Source: Marchantia polymorpha subsp. ruderalis
Lineage: Eukaryota > Streptophyta > Marchantiopsida > Marchantiales > Marchantiaceae
DNA: 64,000 nt
Assembly: GCA_037833965.1 (NCBI GenBank)
Contig: AP031356.1
Span: forward strand, 15,832,501 to 15,896,500
Direction: 5' to 3'
The notes beneath the pieces were generated by a model. It was not told the DNA's origin. It did not search any database and worked only from the letters and a program-made list of their open reading frames with translations. This document shows, piece by piece, positions 1-12,700 of this stretch. A program made the position numbers and the translations under genes. Numbering within the stretch: position 1 is the stretch's first letter; every line of letters starts with the position of its first letter.

Positions 1-720
1 GAACTTTGCTGTCGACGGTTGAGGAAATGATTACTGCATGCCGGTCTTAGGACATACTACGTTAGGCCCTAAGACCGCGACGTCGACCGCGACCGCAGTA
101 GGCACCTGTCGCGAGCTGTGATCCCAACCGCGTAGAATGTGCCGGCACAAGAGAAGAAACGAGGCCCGGGCCGACCTTCGTCATCGATTGGATCGGACAG
201 CGGTGTGGAATCCGATCCAAAGCACGAATCGGATCGGTCGAATCCGAACGCGCATTCTGTCCACTGACTTCGATACGATTCCATGCCGCATCACATGCCC
301 TCGCATCTCTCTCTCGATCGAGTCTTCGGCCAAAATCGATCGCGTTGAATTTCTCCGAAACCTGCGCCGTCAAAGTTGAAGAAAAGTTGCATCGGTGTTA
401 CACCAGGGCTCAGGCTTCTGGCATGATTCATTGTCCTGACGACTGGAATGGCAGTACTTCATTGAATACAGATCTGTATGTTGTGCTTTCGAGTCCTACA
501 GTTGACCAAGAATCGAAAATTATCAAAATCTGTAAGTCACTATTTAGTGATCTTTTGCACACGGATTTCCTCCCATATTTGGAAGTTTATCAAATGGCAC
601 GGCTTATTTTATTCATGCTCCTAGGACGTACTCCATATCTCACTTTGGTATCAACAACTCACTCTTTCATTTCTCAACTTGTTGACTTTGGTAGAATGGA
701 TAGGTTGTGGTGATATCATG
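1..720. other. GC-richer stretch without a recognised gene
   Basis: The first 350 bases are much richer in G and C than the DNA that follows and contain repeated GATCGG-type words. A plus-strand open frame runs from about 345 to 713, but it begins at TTG, has no recognisable domain and ends in AT-rich sequence, so I do not call it a gene. The stretch could be the edge of a gene or promoter lying outside the window. Confidence 0.4.
188..220. repeat. perfect 10-bp inverted repeat
   Basis: TTGGATCGGA at 188-197 is followed after 13 bases by its exact reverse complement TCCGATCCAA at 211-220, and another GGATCGG lies at 230-236. The role is unknown; it could be a protein-binding palindrome. Confidence 0.7.
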
Positions 721-3700
721 AATATTCACATGGAATCCATGAGGGATAATCAAACGAGGATCCACTAATCCAGTCCCTGCTCAATTTCTGATTCTTTTGG
801 AATCATGTGTCAACTTGACATGAAAGATTATGAACCAAGATTGCTTTTTATTAGATAGATCTTAGTCTTAATATAATACTTTGCGAGAGGTTAGGTTTTG
901 ACTACATGATTATATTTCATGAGTCAGGTGCGAGTGATAGTTTGTCATCTTGAGTATTGATCAACATTCCACTTTTAAGAGTTTAGCTAAGATTCATTCA
1001 TACATATACAATCATGCTATTAGAAAATTCATCTTCATGCATTATGAATTTGCGTGATATTTATGAAACATGTATGTCCTCATGCTTGTAAAGAGTGGAG
1101 GTTTTGACCATAATTGATAATTGACCATGTTGTTCATGTTTTTTTACTACAAAAGAAGATAATAGATGATAAAGTATGATATAATTTGAGTAGATTTCAA
1201 TATTAAGAATTTTGAGAAAAAAATTTATCTAAAAATATATTTCACTCTGTCTTTGTGGTTGCAATTATACTTGGCACTTTAATGTCGTGACTTTTATACT
1301 CTATTAAACCCAATTTATAAAAATCATGTCATGGATGCATAGTGTAACTTATTTGAATTAAAAACTCTAAAAGAAATTCGATTTTGATTTGACTTGAGAT
1401 CAAAGTTCATTCCTTACCTTCATGAATGAACACTTTCGTACTAATGAAGCTATCTCACGACTTTTCAACATTTTAATGGAGTTTTATAATCTGATTTAAA
1501 CATTTAAAGAGATAGTAATAAAGTCAAGTATCAGAAGATTAAGCTACATCTAAATTTCAAATCAGGATTCTGAGAATAGAAACTATTTTATGAGAGGTTA
1601 AAGTTCGAGTATAAATTAGAATCTAGATAAGTGTTTTTGAGGCTTCTAAAAAATAAAAAATTGTCATCTAAAAACTTACAATATTAGCTTTTCTTTAAAT
1701 TTATAATTTAGTTAAATAAAGAACATTCTACTTGCATGATGACACAAGATTCAAGATTCTATTTATTTTCAAGAGTTTAATTAATGTCTATAATCTTTGC
1801 TACAGAAACTTTATCAAAATAAAATTTCTCCAATCTAAGATTTGGATTTCTTTTTATGGCACAATGAAGTTTATGAATCTAATTATTGTGAAGTTTCACA
1901 ATGATTAGAGTCATAAGAAGATTAATAAGATTGATATTATTCCTTGAAAATATATGACCAATTAAAAATTCCTAGATAAAAAAAAATTTCAATTATTCAT
2001 GAAGTTTGAATAACATTAGAAGTATCAAATCTTATGACTTAAAAGGTTTTAAAAATACTGCTTTAATATTTCAAATGAGAAATTATGAATGAAATATCAA
2101 AGTATAATGATTCATTGAATAATCATGTGAATCATTATATAGTCATGTACTAAAACTACAATGATTAAAAAATGATCAATGATACAACATTGTGTGTCTT
2201 AACACATATCACTATCACATGTTGAGCTATACAAATGTTGATTATTGTAGTTTTTTATAAATAGCAAAAAACTCAAGTTTATGAAAAAATCAATTGTTGT
2301 GATTGATGTTGTGGTTATTTATGTAGTTAACTTTACATAATCATCATGTAAATCATCAAATTTAAGTTCAAGATAAACAACATTATCATACTATTGTCAT
2401 CATCAAGCATAATAATTGTCTAAAATGAAAAATGACATACTGTACCACAAATGATGAATCTAAACTCAAGTATTCTACACAGTTTCTAGTTAAATTAGTA
2501 ACATCAATACTAAAGCCAGATATAATTGTTAAAACTTGAACTGCAAAGTAGGAAAATATAATCAAAATAACAACATTCAAAAAGTTTATTACTTACAACA
2601 TAAAACTATAATAAAAGCTATATATCTATCAAACCAAATGTGAATTCTATGTAAATATCAAATAACGATCACAAAAAGATTAGGCATTTGAAGCTACATA
2701 TTTTTCACTACCATAATTCCACATCAACTCCTCTCAAATTTCATATATCACCTTCTATGAATCATGTTTGAAGTGTGAAGAAATCTCCAAAGTCAATCTC
2801 ATTAATACCCAAAACTAATTCATATTTGGTAGAGGTGAGATCACCCTTTCTAATTCCCTAAGATTTGTTGATATTTGATACAACATACATATTTTATATC
2901 AATAGATAAAGAAATCAAGCTAATAATCAATTGTTGTAGCCGTGTCATAATACCATCCCGATCTTTCTTTGTTTCTGTTTGCAACTCTTGAATTATTTTT
3001 TATTGAACAATAACATCATCAACTATTATTTAAAATGTTTGTATGTCAAAATTTTGATTTGATAAACTAGTGTTTTAGAGTGATGTGGATTATGAAAGAA
3101 ATAATACTGTAAAACTATATCCAACTACTATTGAATCTTCTAATCAACTGAATTTTCACTTAGCTACTACTATCAATTTAAAATTTTTAATTATTAGTTA
3201 CTTTGATGTAGTTGAATGTGATTTGCTAGCAAATGTCTATAAGAATTTTGGCTTTCAAATTTTTTGATGATAAATTCTTCCCAATCAGTGTTGTTGATGA
3301 TAAAAATCAAAATTTTGAATTTTTTCAATTTGTCTTGTCACTCTATTTCTTAATCTACAATTAAATTTGACTTCAAACTATTTTATGATATTCACGTAAT
3401 TGTGAATAGACTGAAAATCAAATAGATCTGACATAAAAGTTCACATGAATTAATTCTATGTTACATCTAAGATAATATCTCACGATTTTATTGAAGATAT
3501 TGAGTGATGCGAGTCTGTTTATCACACTAAATACTACAACCAACAAACTAGAGACTAAATCACAGCCAATAAATTCTAAATCTAACAACAGTCGATAACA
3601 TTATTAACAGAATTAATGCTAACATTCTAAAATTTATTTTGGTGGTGGAGTTCTTGCTCTAGCATAGAACTTAGATATATATTATTTCATTGACTCCGTT

Positions 3701-3883
3701 GATTACAACTTGCAATTTAATGCAAATTGTACACAAGTGTAGCATTTCATCTCTATATTTGAGATGTAGTATGTGTTGTTTGTATTTTTTCCATCTTTGA
3801 ACAGATCATTAAGGACAAACGGTACATGTAATTTATCTTCAAATCTATGCAATCTTCTTAATATAAACCAGAATCAATTTTGA
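721..3883. other. AT-rich repeat-type DNA, no gene seen
   Basis: This stretch is strongly AT-rich with stops in all frames at high density and no open frame of coding character. Because it leads into the Copia pol remnant at 3.9 kb on the plus strand, it may contain the more decayed upstream part of the same element. I could not recognise gag or integrase motifs in it. Confidence 0.5.
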
Positions 3884-4925
3884 ATGTACATCAATTTTTT
3901 TTTAAATATCTCCAATATGATACTTGTGTATAAATCTTCAATATTATTATTTTATGTGAATTTTATGCTCATCTTGGCAAAGAATCAATTCGATGTTGAT
4001 AGATGCAAGAACAAACTAAAATTTAAATTGAAGATGAAGTATTTGAGTAAGTCCAAAATGATATTAGGAATGAATGTTCACAATTATTTGATGAATAAGA
4101 GATTATGTTTGAAGCAAGTCAAGTAAGTTCAATAACTATTTGACACATTTAACATGACATAGTCTAAAGAAGTACCATACATCAAAATTTCTGCACCTCA
4201 ATGTCCAAATGATGTCATTGAGAAGAATAAGATGTCAATAAATCTCTATGACAAAGTTATAAGCAAACTGCTATTGATAATGTGTACAAGGTCTAGTATT
4301 GCTTTATTCATGAGCAAGGTGAGCAACTACATGTTCAATCCAAGATAGATGTACCGAGAAGTAGTGAAATGAATTTTCAATAATTCAAAATGTATCAAGT
4401 ATTGTGATTATTGTTTGATGTTCTATCACACAATGTCAAATCCTTGCTATGCTACGTTGATGACTATGAACAAGATATATACTAGAAACTCTACAATTCA
4501 ATATATGTTTACACTTAGTGATGAATGCATTAATAAGAAATTTTCCTTGCAAAAATGTGTACATCGGTCTGCCCCAAAAGTTAAATATCTAGATGAAGCA
4601 CAAGTAGCAAAGAAAGCTATGTGAGTGATTTAGACGTATGACTAAGATGGGATTGAAGTATGATGTTGTCAATATTTAGTGTGATAGCCAAACTGCATAA
4701 TATCTTGCTGCAAATCAAATGATGAACAATAAAATGAAACACATCGATATCAAATATTAATTTTATCAAACATATAGTTTATTATAAAAAAAATTGAACT
4801 TGTTCAGATTGACGATATATTTAATCTAGATGATTTGTTGATCAAAGTTATTATATTGAAAAGTTTAAGTACATTTTGTGCTAATATGCAGTATTTCAAA
4901 ACCTCTTTATACAAAAATACTTAAG
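3884..4925 (+). pseudogene. decayed Copia-type LTR retrotransposon pol remnant (RT to RNase H)
   Basis: Translated pieces in shifting frames match the order of a plant Ty1/Copia polyprotein C-terminal region. First comes a reverse-transcriptase segment (about 3950-4125) with LAKNQFDVDRCKNKLKFKLK followed by SKSKMILGMNV. The linker segment follows (about 4160-4400), with CTRSSIALFMSKVSNYM. The RNase H end (about 4660-4915) contains CDSQTA, YLAANQMMNNKMKHIDIKY and a KIELVQIDD-type motif. The element is dead: the catalytic YVDD has become YVNF, there are several in-frame stops (for example near 4345 and 4365) and several frame changes. Its C-terminus runs toward 4.93 kb, beyond which an LTR would be expected, but I could not define one. 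The family is identified from motif order; the exact lineage is not resolved. Confidence 0.82.
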
Positions 4926-6744
4926 TAGATTTTACTAACAATTTTAACGAACTTTGCATATTTTTAGTCTATCATGTTTTGGCTAAATTTGTAGTTCTAA
5001 TTAGCACTAGATGAAAAGAGTGTTGTGTGGTAGATTTCATATTGGTATTTTCATTTTAATTATGTAGTTTATGAAGTTTATTTACCCTTACATGAGTTAA
5101 GTAATAGATTGTTAGAGTTAACTACTGTCATGAGTGTTTACGGCTAGTGATGTATGAAGGTGACATCAAGTTAAGATTCATCAATCTAAGATGTGTCGAA
5201 TACTTGAGGCAGCTAGCTAGAACTCTTGTCACGTCAAAAATTACACGATCTTGTTGGAGGTGATATTCTAGACTAAACCATGATATAGTTTCAACTTTTG
5301 TATCTATTCGCATTTTCTGTTCTTGTGATGTTCTTCAAATATGTATCATTAATTAGATAATTTATGATAATATCATCAAAATTACATATACAATCTATGT
5401 TAATCAAGATTTATAATATAAAAAAGAGTTGCATGAATTTAAGTACACAAAGAATAAATATGTAAAGATCTTGAGAAGCATTAACTATCTTTTAAATATA
5501 AGATGAATTTCTTCTATATTTTTTTGTTTCTTTCTTCCAATCATTGGATGTTATTTTGCACACTGAACAATGGAGAATTGTTTAGTATAAGATGATTTTT
5601 TATTTTATTTTATTTTATTTCTTTCTAATTATTGAATTCTATTTGCACATCGAACAATGGATATCAAAGTAACATTGTAAAATTTTTCAACTCAAAGGAA
5701 TTATCCAATGATTTTATGCTTTACTCATGTGTTTTATGGACATTTTTCTCTTTACACTTTGTTTAGTTTGATGTAAGCTAAAGATTGAGGTAAATACCAA
5801 AATCAATGAATGTTAATTTTCTCGAGAAAAGTGTAATCTTTGATTTTATATGACATAAGCATAATTAACGTGAACAATACTGCTCATTATATTCCTCATT
5901 AAAATATCTCTTAGATCTAGAAGTATATGTGTCTAAGTTTAGTAGTTTGCAAAGATGTTATTTCTTTCTTCCACGAACCTTAGAGGCGAATGAAAGTATA
6001 TGAGAGCGTGGCAAAGTTTGTCATGAAGTTTGTATGCTTCATAATTTCGTGTGGCCTATCTTGTTTTGTTTCCTTTGCTAAGAGACCACTAGCTAATGCT
6101 GTACTTACATGAGCAATAACATTGGGTGATGCTTGTACAACGGGAATATTCTACTGTTTGCCTTCTAAATACTATTGGGTGATTCCAAACTTTCTTTCAA
6201 GACCGATGACTCCGTATTTCCTCCCATTGTTATCGTATTTCGAGAATTCGGTTGTACGAACGAAATGTGCCGGACGAATGGTATTTGCTTGCAAAGACAG
6301 CCTCAAGCCAGGAAAGAAGAATGAGGTGGACAACAAATTCCGCCATACATAATAAATAGCAACATCAATGGTCTCATATAAATTGGAAAAATCGGTTTGT
6401 TAAGTCCCTCTTTATTACTCTATTTGCTTCTTGCTTTGGGGCACTGGGAATCTTATGAAAACGCTCAGTAAATCTACCTACAGACCCGTGTAGCATCCTG
6501 TACACATACGCACAGAAGATGACGCCTTCTTCCCTTCTCACGAGAGTGTACTACGGATACTCAGAAGATCTCATAAATATGACACGTAACATCTAAAACC
6601 CCCTAAGATCACAAAATTGCTCAACTTCACCTGAGTTGCTACTTGTACATATCACAGGAGCAAGAATGGTACAAAAGCTCTTACTCAGGCCAAAGATAGT
6701 TAACGGACCTCTCAAGCTATCTATGCGTTCTGTTACACCGCCAA
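4926..6744. other. AT-rich spacer and GCN1 3' flank
   Basis: From 4926 to about 5.9 kb the sequence is AT-rich and without recognisable genes; it could hold the remains of the Copia 3' LTR. From roughly 6.0 kb the base composition rises. The DNA next to the GCN1 stop at 6745 should be its 3' untranslated region. Small open frames here (for example 6122-6352) show no domain. Confidence 0.5.
5499..5663. repeat. diverged tandem duplication, unit about 87 bp
   Basis: Two copies can be aligned. Each has TATAAGATGA, then a T-rich tract, then TTTCTTTCT, ATTG, TTTGCACA and GAACAATGGA. The shared word GAACAATGGA lies at 5565-5574 and 5652-5661, which gives a period of 87. The second copy contains an inserted (TTTTA)n tract at about 5599-5620. 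Confidence 0.65.
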
Positions 6745-9700
6745 TCAACCCTGGGGTGCATCTCCTTCGCTGTCGTCACTCGCGTCGCTGCAATGAACAG
6801 AAAGTTAGCCGGGAGCCCATTTCAGCCCACAAGGCTAGAAGGTATCCTCTGTGTTGCTAGTAATTTAGTAAAAACAACTTTAGCCAACTTCGCAGGGAAA
6901 TCCTACTTAGAAGTGGTAGCACAAGTGGATAAAGCATAAGAGCCCTTTCGGTATCAAATCTGCAGTCTGCAAGTACTATCCCGGTCGAATAATGAAGGTA
7001 AAAATGCAGACACTAACCTCATTTCTGGTTGCTTTGAAATCCTTCGCGCATCCAGACCAGTAATATACTTTTGCGATGCTTGGACGTTATCACCTCCTGC
7101 ACGAGCACACATTATTATGAGAAAATGCACTTTCAAGAAACTTCACAACTTCAGACCCGAAATTAACCGAACAAAACAAAACAGAAAGAAAACGTATAAA
7201 AGAAACCAAGGTTAAAATGTCCATTACCTTTGGCAAGTTGGAAGAGGTGAGCTGCACATCGTTCTGCTGCTAGGCGAACTGGCGTGCTAGTATCCTTCAA
7301 ACAATCACCGACGGCTGGTCCCAATGTATTCAAGAAAGGACTTAACACATCTGCATTTGCCTGAGGAAATACAAACCATGTTATTGAAAAATGGTTGGAA
7401 AACAGCTTCCTTTCTATTTGACCTCCGTCCCTCGATACACAATTGGATCCAGGTTATTCGTCGAGCATATACAAACACTACAATATTGTTATTTGTTCAC
7501 AAGAACCAAGGGAGAGACTACACGAGTAGGATGTACGTTTTGTAAAATGTATGGCCATAATTCAGGCCAGCAGTTCTTCTCAGATCAATTGCAGGCGAGA
7601 GTAAATCCTTTTGAAACATATCAACCAGAGCAAAGCGAGCTTTTCGTCCCAACGTGACTCGATGACTCGATGATGTCTACTAGACATCATCTATCTCCAC
7701 TTGTAAGATTAAGAAGAAGAAAGCATCAGAAAAACCTTGTCATAAGACCCTGTGACTATGTCCACTGTTCCCAGAAATAGTAGAGACGAATGCTCGAAAC
7801 ATCAGATTTGAAGTCGCCAAATCAGAAAAGAAACATAGAATCAAAGTCCAAAGATTTAAAAAAAACATACTCTACAGCAATGGCCAGAAAAGCGGACCTG
7901 AAACACAAATGAATACGGAGAGAGAGCAATCAGAGGCCTTGACAATTGACACATGTATGCTTTAAGGTGTTCTGTTGTTGCTCAGAAGTCACCAAGGCGT
8001 ACACCTAAGTAACTAATTTTCTACAGAGCTTCGAATATGAATACATGTTGCATACCTCATAATTGGCAAGAAGAGAGGAGACAACAACAGAATATTGAGA
8101 TTTACCATGACAGGAGGTTCAAAGAGACTGTGAAGACTGCAGCGAACTGACGCAAAATGACTTCAGACAGAGTTTAGATTGGAAAAGTAGCAAGAGAGGG
8201 GAAAATCAGCACCAAGGGGTCAATAAAAATGGAAGGGGACTTGGTGGGCTAAACCATATCGGAATATGGGATTCAGGACCTACTAAGCATCAAAATTATG
8301 AAGAGGTAATGTGGAGAAAAAAAACACCTTAGAAATTAATTTCAGAGCGCTCAAAGCCTTTCTCCGCACGTCGCTCGAGTCATCTCGTAGAAGGGCGACT
8401 AAGACTGGCAGCAGCTCAGCTCGGGATGCTACATCTCTCACACGGTATACAAGGAACCGACCAAGGGCTTTCGCTGCAGCTTCTCGCACGGGTACCTGAT
8501 ACAAACCACCAGTATCTGAGATTCAATCTTCCGAGATCAATCGCGTTCGGCATTCAGCAGCTTCGGCTTGGCGCATATGTACAAAAGATGTAGCATTTTC
8601 CGGAATTGACGTGAGTATCACTAACCTTGTCGTCTTTTGCTCGAGTTTTGATGGCTCCGACCACCATTGACATGGAGGTAGAAGACTCATATACTCTACT
8701 AACACCATGTCTCAGCACTGATGCCAAAACAAGAGTTGTGCCATGTCGCAGAGCCCACGTAGCAGACGATCCAGTGGAGGCCGTAGCCTCTACCAGCCTC
8801 CCAAACTCAGCGTCTCCAATGTACTGAAAAGCAGTTCACAGTTTAGTTCATAACCGTCAGAGAAAATAGCGGGACATCGTCTAAAATGGGCAAGGAAAAC
8901 CACAACCTCAGTGCGAGCCTAGAAAGCTAGGGAACAGACGACGGAGTAGCTGCGATTTCCATCCAGGAAAACCAGGTGAACAATCAGATACCGAACTAAA
9001 CAGAAAGAAGTATCACAAATCGAACAAGGTGTAGTTACCTGAGACACGATACCGATTGCCCTTGCTGCTAACCCCCTAACCTCATCTTCATCGGAAGGTA
9101 GGAGTTCTTGTAAAGCTGCAACAACACGTTCCAGTACAGGCTGGCTTATACTCTTCCCAGCATGTTTCATCACACCTTTCAGAGCAGTTAGCATGGCCTC
9201 CCTGACTCCTCCTTCCGATGCCTGAGCCAATACAATCCAATAATCATCAGTCATGTTTCACACGAGCAAGAAATTTGAGAGAATTTCCTAGTTGTGACAC
9301 TATTCTTACCCCGCTCCAGTTTAGCACCAGCATCTATTATCGCTGATGCGCGCTTCGATTTAAATATGACAAAAAAAAGGTTTCGTGACCCACCTGTAGA
9401 CCAGAGAGGAGATCACCAACAAGAGGATCAACTCGGGCACTCAATCCAGTGAGCTTTCCTAATGCCCATGCGGCTCGTGCTCGTACAGCCCTGTAACAGA
9501 AAATTTTGACGTTTTCCTTTTCTTTAATCCTAATACCAATTCGGGATCTAACTCATCCGACCCAACGAACATAAAAATCAACAGAAATTCGGGACAATTC
9601 TGATTTCCGGTCTATATCACAATCTCAGATGAGTGAGGCGAGTAGAGATCAAGTCCATCTAAGTTCCCAGAATCTACGAAAAACAGTGCTTCAATCCTTT

Positions 9701-12700
9701 CCACTGAGGTGTGTGCGAGAGGAATAAGTTCGCCGTCAAATTCACTACATAACAACCTACAAGCAGCAAATGGTAAAATACCTCGTGTTGTCTTGAAGAC
9801 ATTTTATGAATGTAGTTTGCAGCTGCGGCAAGAAAGGTTTCAAAGCAATGCCTCCTTTGCTGATGATAATGCCAAGAGTTGCTAAAATTGCACTCTTTAC
9901 TTGCCATGGGAACCTATCTCCAATAATTCTGATAAGAGGCCTGTTGAGATCAACATGAACAAACGCGTTCAAAAACTGGATATTGTACCACATTAAAGGC
10001 TTGCACGTCCAACACGACATAAGTGGTGATATACCACTCGATCTACGGGAAACTAAGGTGACGTTGGAACTTCTAGCTGACTTCTGTCTTGATGAACATA
10101 CCCAGTAATAGGAACAACAAATGGCTTCAGAGCTGCTTCACTGGTGACATCGATCAGTTCTCCAAGACCTTCTGCAGCCTGCTCCCTTATTTCGGCAGAT
10201 CCACTCATTAAACCCTGCAGATTTCAAAAGATTCAATGTTCAGTTGCATCAACTAGACTGCACAATCAAATGTCTTTGACAAACACACCTGATTAATGAT
10301 AGTTGTTCTCATGATGACAAGAACGTAATCGACGACAATTGCAAAAGACATGAATATCCGATTGACTCACTTGAAGAAAGATTTGCAGCACCGGTTGCAA
10401 AGCTTTGGGGAGACAAAATCCAGGAATAGTCAATGAACCTCCCTGCATTTGCAATGTTTTCAGGTCCAAATCACGACTCCTCAAAGCAGCCATATCTAAG
10501 ACGACAATGTTCTCATCGTCTTACTATCAAAATCAACGGTTGAGTCTGAAGAATTCGACATGAGTACCAAGAAATTCGTCTAGAAGATTCATACACAAAT
10601 CACAATCCGGATGTTCGGCATGACAGAGAATATCACACTAACAATATTCTGCTGACTCGACTGCCTCACCTTTCGTTTACGACGTTCTTTGTCTCTCGCT
10701 GTGGAGACAGCATCACGCACGATCTTGATGTAAGAAGGAAGACTTTCTTTTGGGATAGTTCCCGACACGCATGCCAAAGCCTCCCAGGCAGCCTGCACAA
10801 AAAACCTTCATCAGTTAGAGAGTAAAGGGAAAAAGATACAATAGACCTTAACCTTCTACTTTTGGGGCATTTGACACATAATCCAGGACGTCTCGACCGA
10901 CATCAGACACTTAGGGATATTGAGAGTCAAATGAAGGAGATAGCCCACTCGAAGTTTGCTGTGTCTTGACAACTCATAATTCAAAACTCACCTTCACTGT
11001 GGATTCATCATTATCAGTAAGCATGACTATAAGCATAGTCAAGAGATTCGGCACTTCATCCTCCAAGGACAATTTCGTATTTTTGAAAAAGAATCCGGTC
11101 AAGTAGGCTGAACTTCTACGGACTGGGGCCTGAAGCACCAACCAAAGCACCAAGCACCAACTTTTAGTCTTTTGGTTCAAAGAAATTTAAAAACAACTCT
11201 GATCGCATAATATTGTCAACAGGCAGATGGACCATGGACACCTTCAAACTGGGAAAAAGTGAAACCTTATGAAAAATGTCCCTGAAAGATTCACGAATTA
11301 GATTTGACAGGGCATTATGTCAAGATAATCTATGTTAAGAGTTGGAGTCATTCATCATTACCACAGTTCACGTAGCATGGAAAGATATAATTCACCTGAG
11401 AATCTCCTAGACCCTTCACAAGCTCTCCAATAACGGCATCAAGGCCTTCAACATCTACAGCCATGACCACGGTTTCGGCCGCGCGTTTTGCTAACGGGGC
11501 AATAGCCTACAAGCAAACAAATATCAGAACATAGCCACGTCGCAAAGATCTTATTCCAGTCTCAAATTTGAGCAGAAACTTGAGTACGAACATATAGTCG
11601 ACGCTCAGAGCCAAAAGTTCATCAAATACCTCGTGATCATCCATAGTCGAGATAAGGGGAGGTAAAACTGTGGATAGATGAGTATTAAGCCCAGAACCGG
11701 CAACCTCTGCTAGAGCTGCCAAAGCATGTGCATTGAATGCCCTGTACCACAAAACGACGTCAATGATCTAGCAAAATTTGGAATCCGGAAACTAGCAGGC
11801 GCAATATCACATACTAGGAATATCGCAAGCAGTCACCCAACAAGTTTTTTCGGAAACAACTCACGTGAGAGGTGGATGAACCAGCTTCGGAAGTATGTGC
11901 GGTAGCACCACTCCTGTTCTGACACTGCAAGAAATAAGGAAAAAATGTATTAGATGCAGCGTAACAAGATGCAGGAAAATATCATTTCAACGACAATAGA
12001 AACAAGCAATTGTCGATCTGTGTCTCACCTAAGAATCTGTTTCAGTCCATCGAGAGCGGTGGCAGAGGTGTTCTCATCTTCTAGAGCATGAAGAAGCGCT
12101 GGTACAATCTCATCAACAGCAGTCATTCCAGCACTCTGCAAGTCCGAGATATAGCTTAGACTTCAAGAATGATGAAGAGAAGCATTCTTTACATTTACAG
12201 GAAGGATTTTAGAAAGTGGTTCATCATAAGACTTGGGTTTCTGTCAAGTCCACAGTATGAGAAAAGGTCTACTCAACCAAAAATTATGGTGACGAAACTT
12301 GACCTTAAATAGAGTGCTGAAAGCCAGGCCTGCTGCCTCCCGTACTTCAGGCACGCTGAAACATGAGTAAACAAGATATTAATCCCATGTCCGCTAGATA
12401 AATATAAACGGAGGCAAAACAGGAACCTTAACGAAGCTAAGAGAAAACATCCACCAAGTTCGAACAATCAGTTGATAGGAGCTATTACTGAACTCACCTA
12501 TCGCACAGCGCGGTTCGTATAGTTGGGATGAGGTCTGTCATGTAGGCCAGCAGCTGGTGCTTCCCTGCGCTTGCCAAGACTTCACTTAACCCTATGCAGA
12601 CACCCTGCACAAGCCACACAGTGTCCAAACACATACATCTCAGCCCATGTGTGTGATACTCGGGACTTCGCATTTGAGATAGAAAGACTTAGACCGAGCA

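Noticed and set aside
345-713. Open plus frame of 122 codons
   Set aside because: It starts at TTG, has no domain, and its second half lies in AT-rich DNA with no splice partner.
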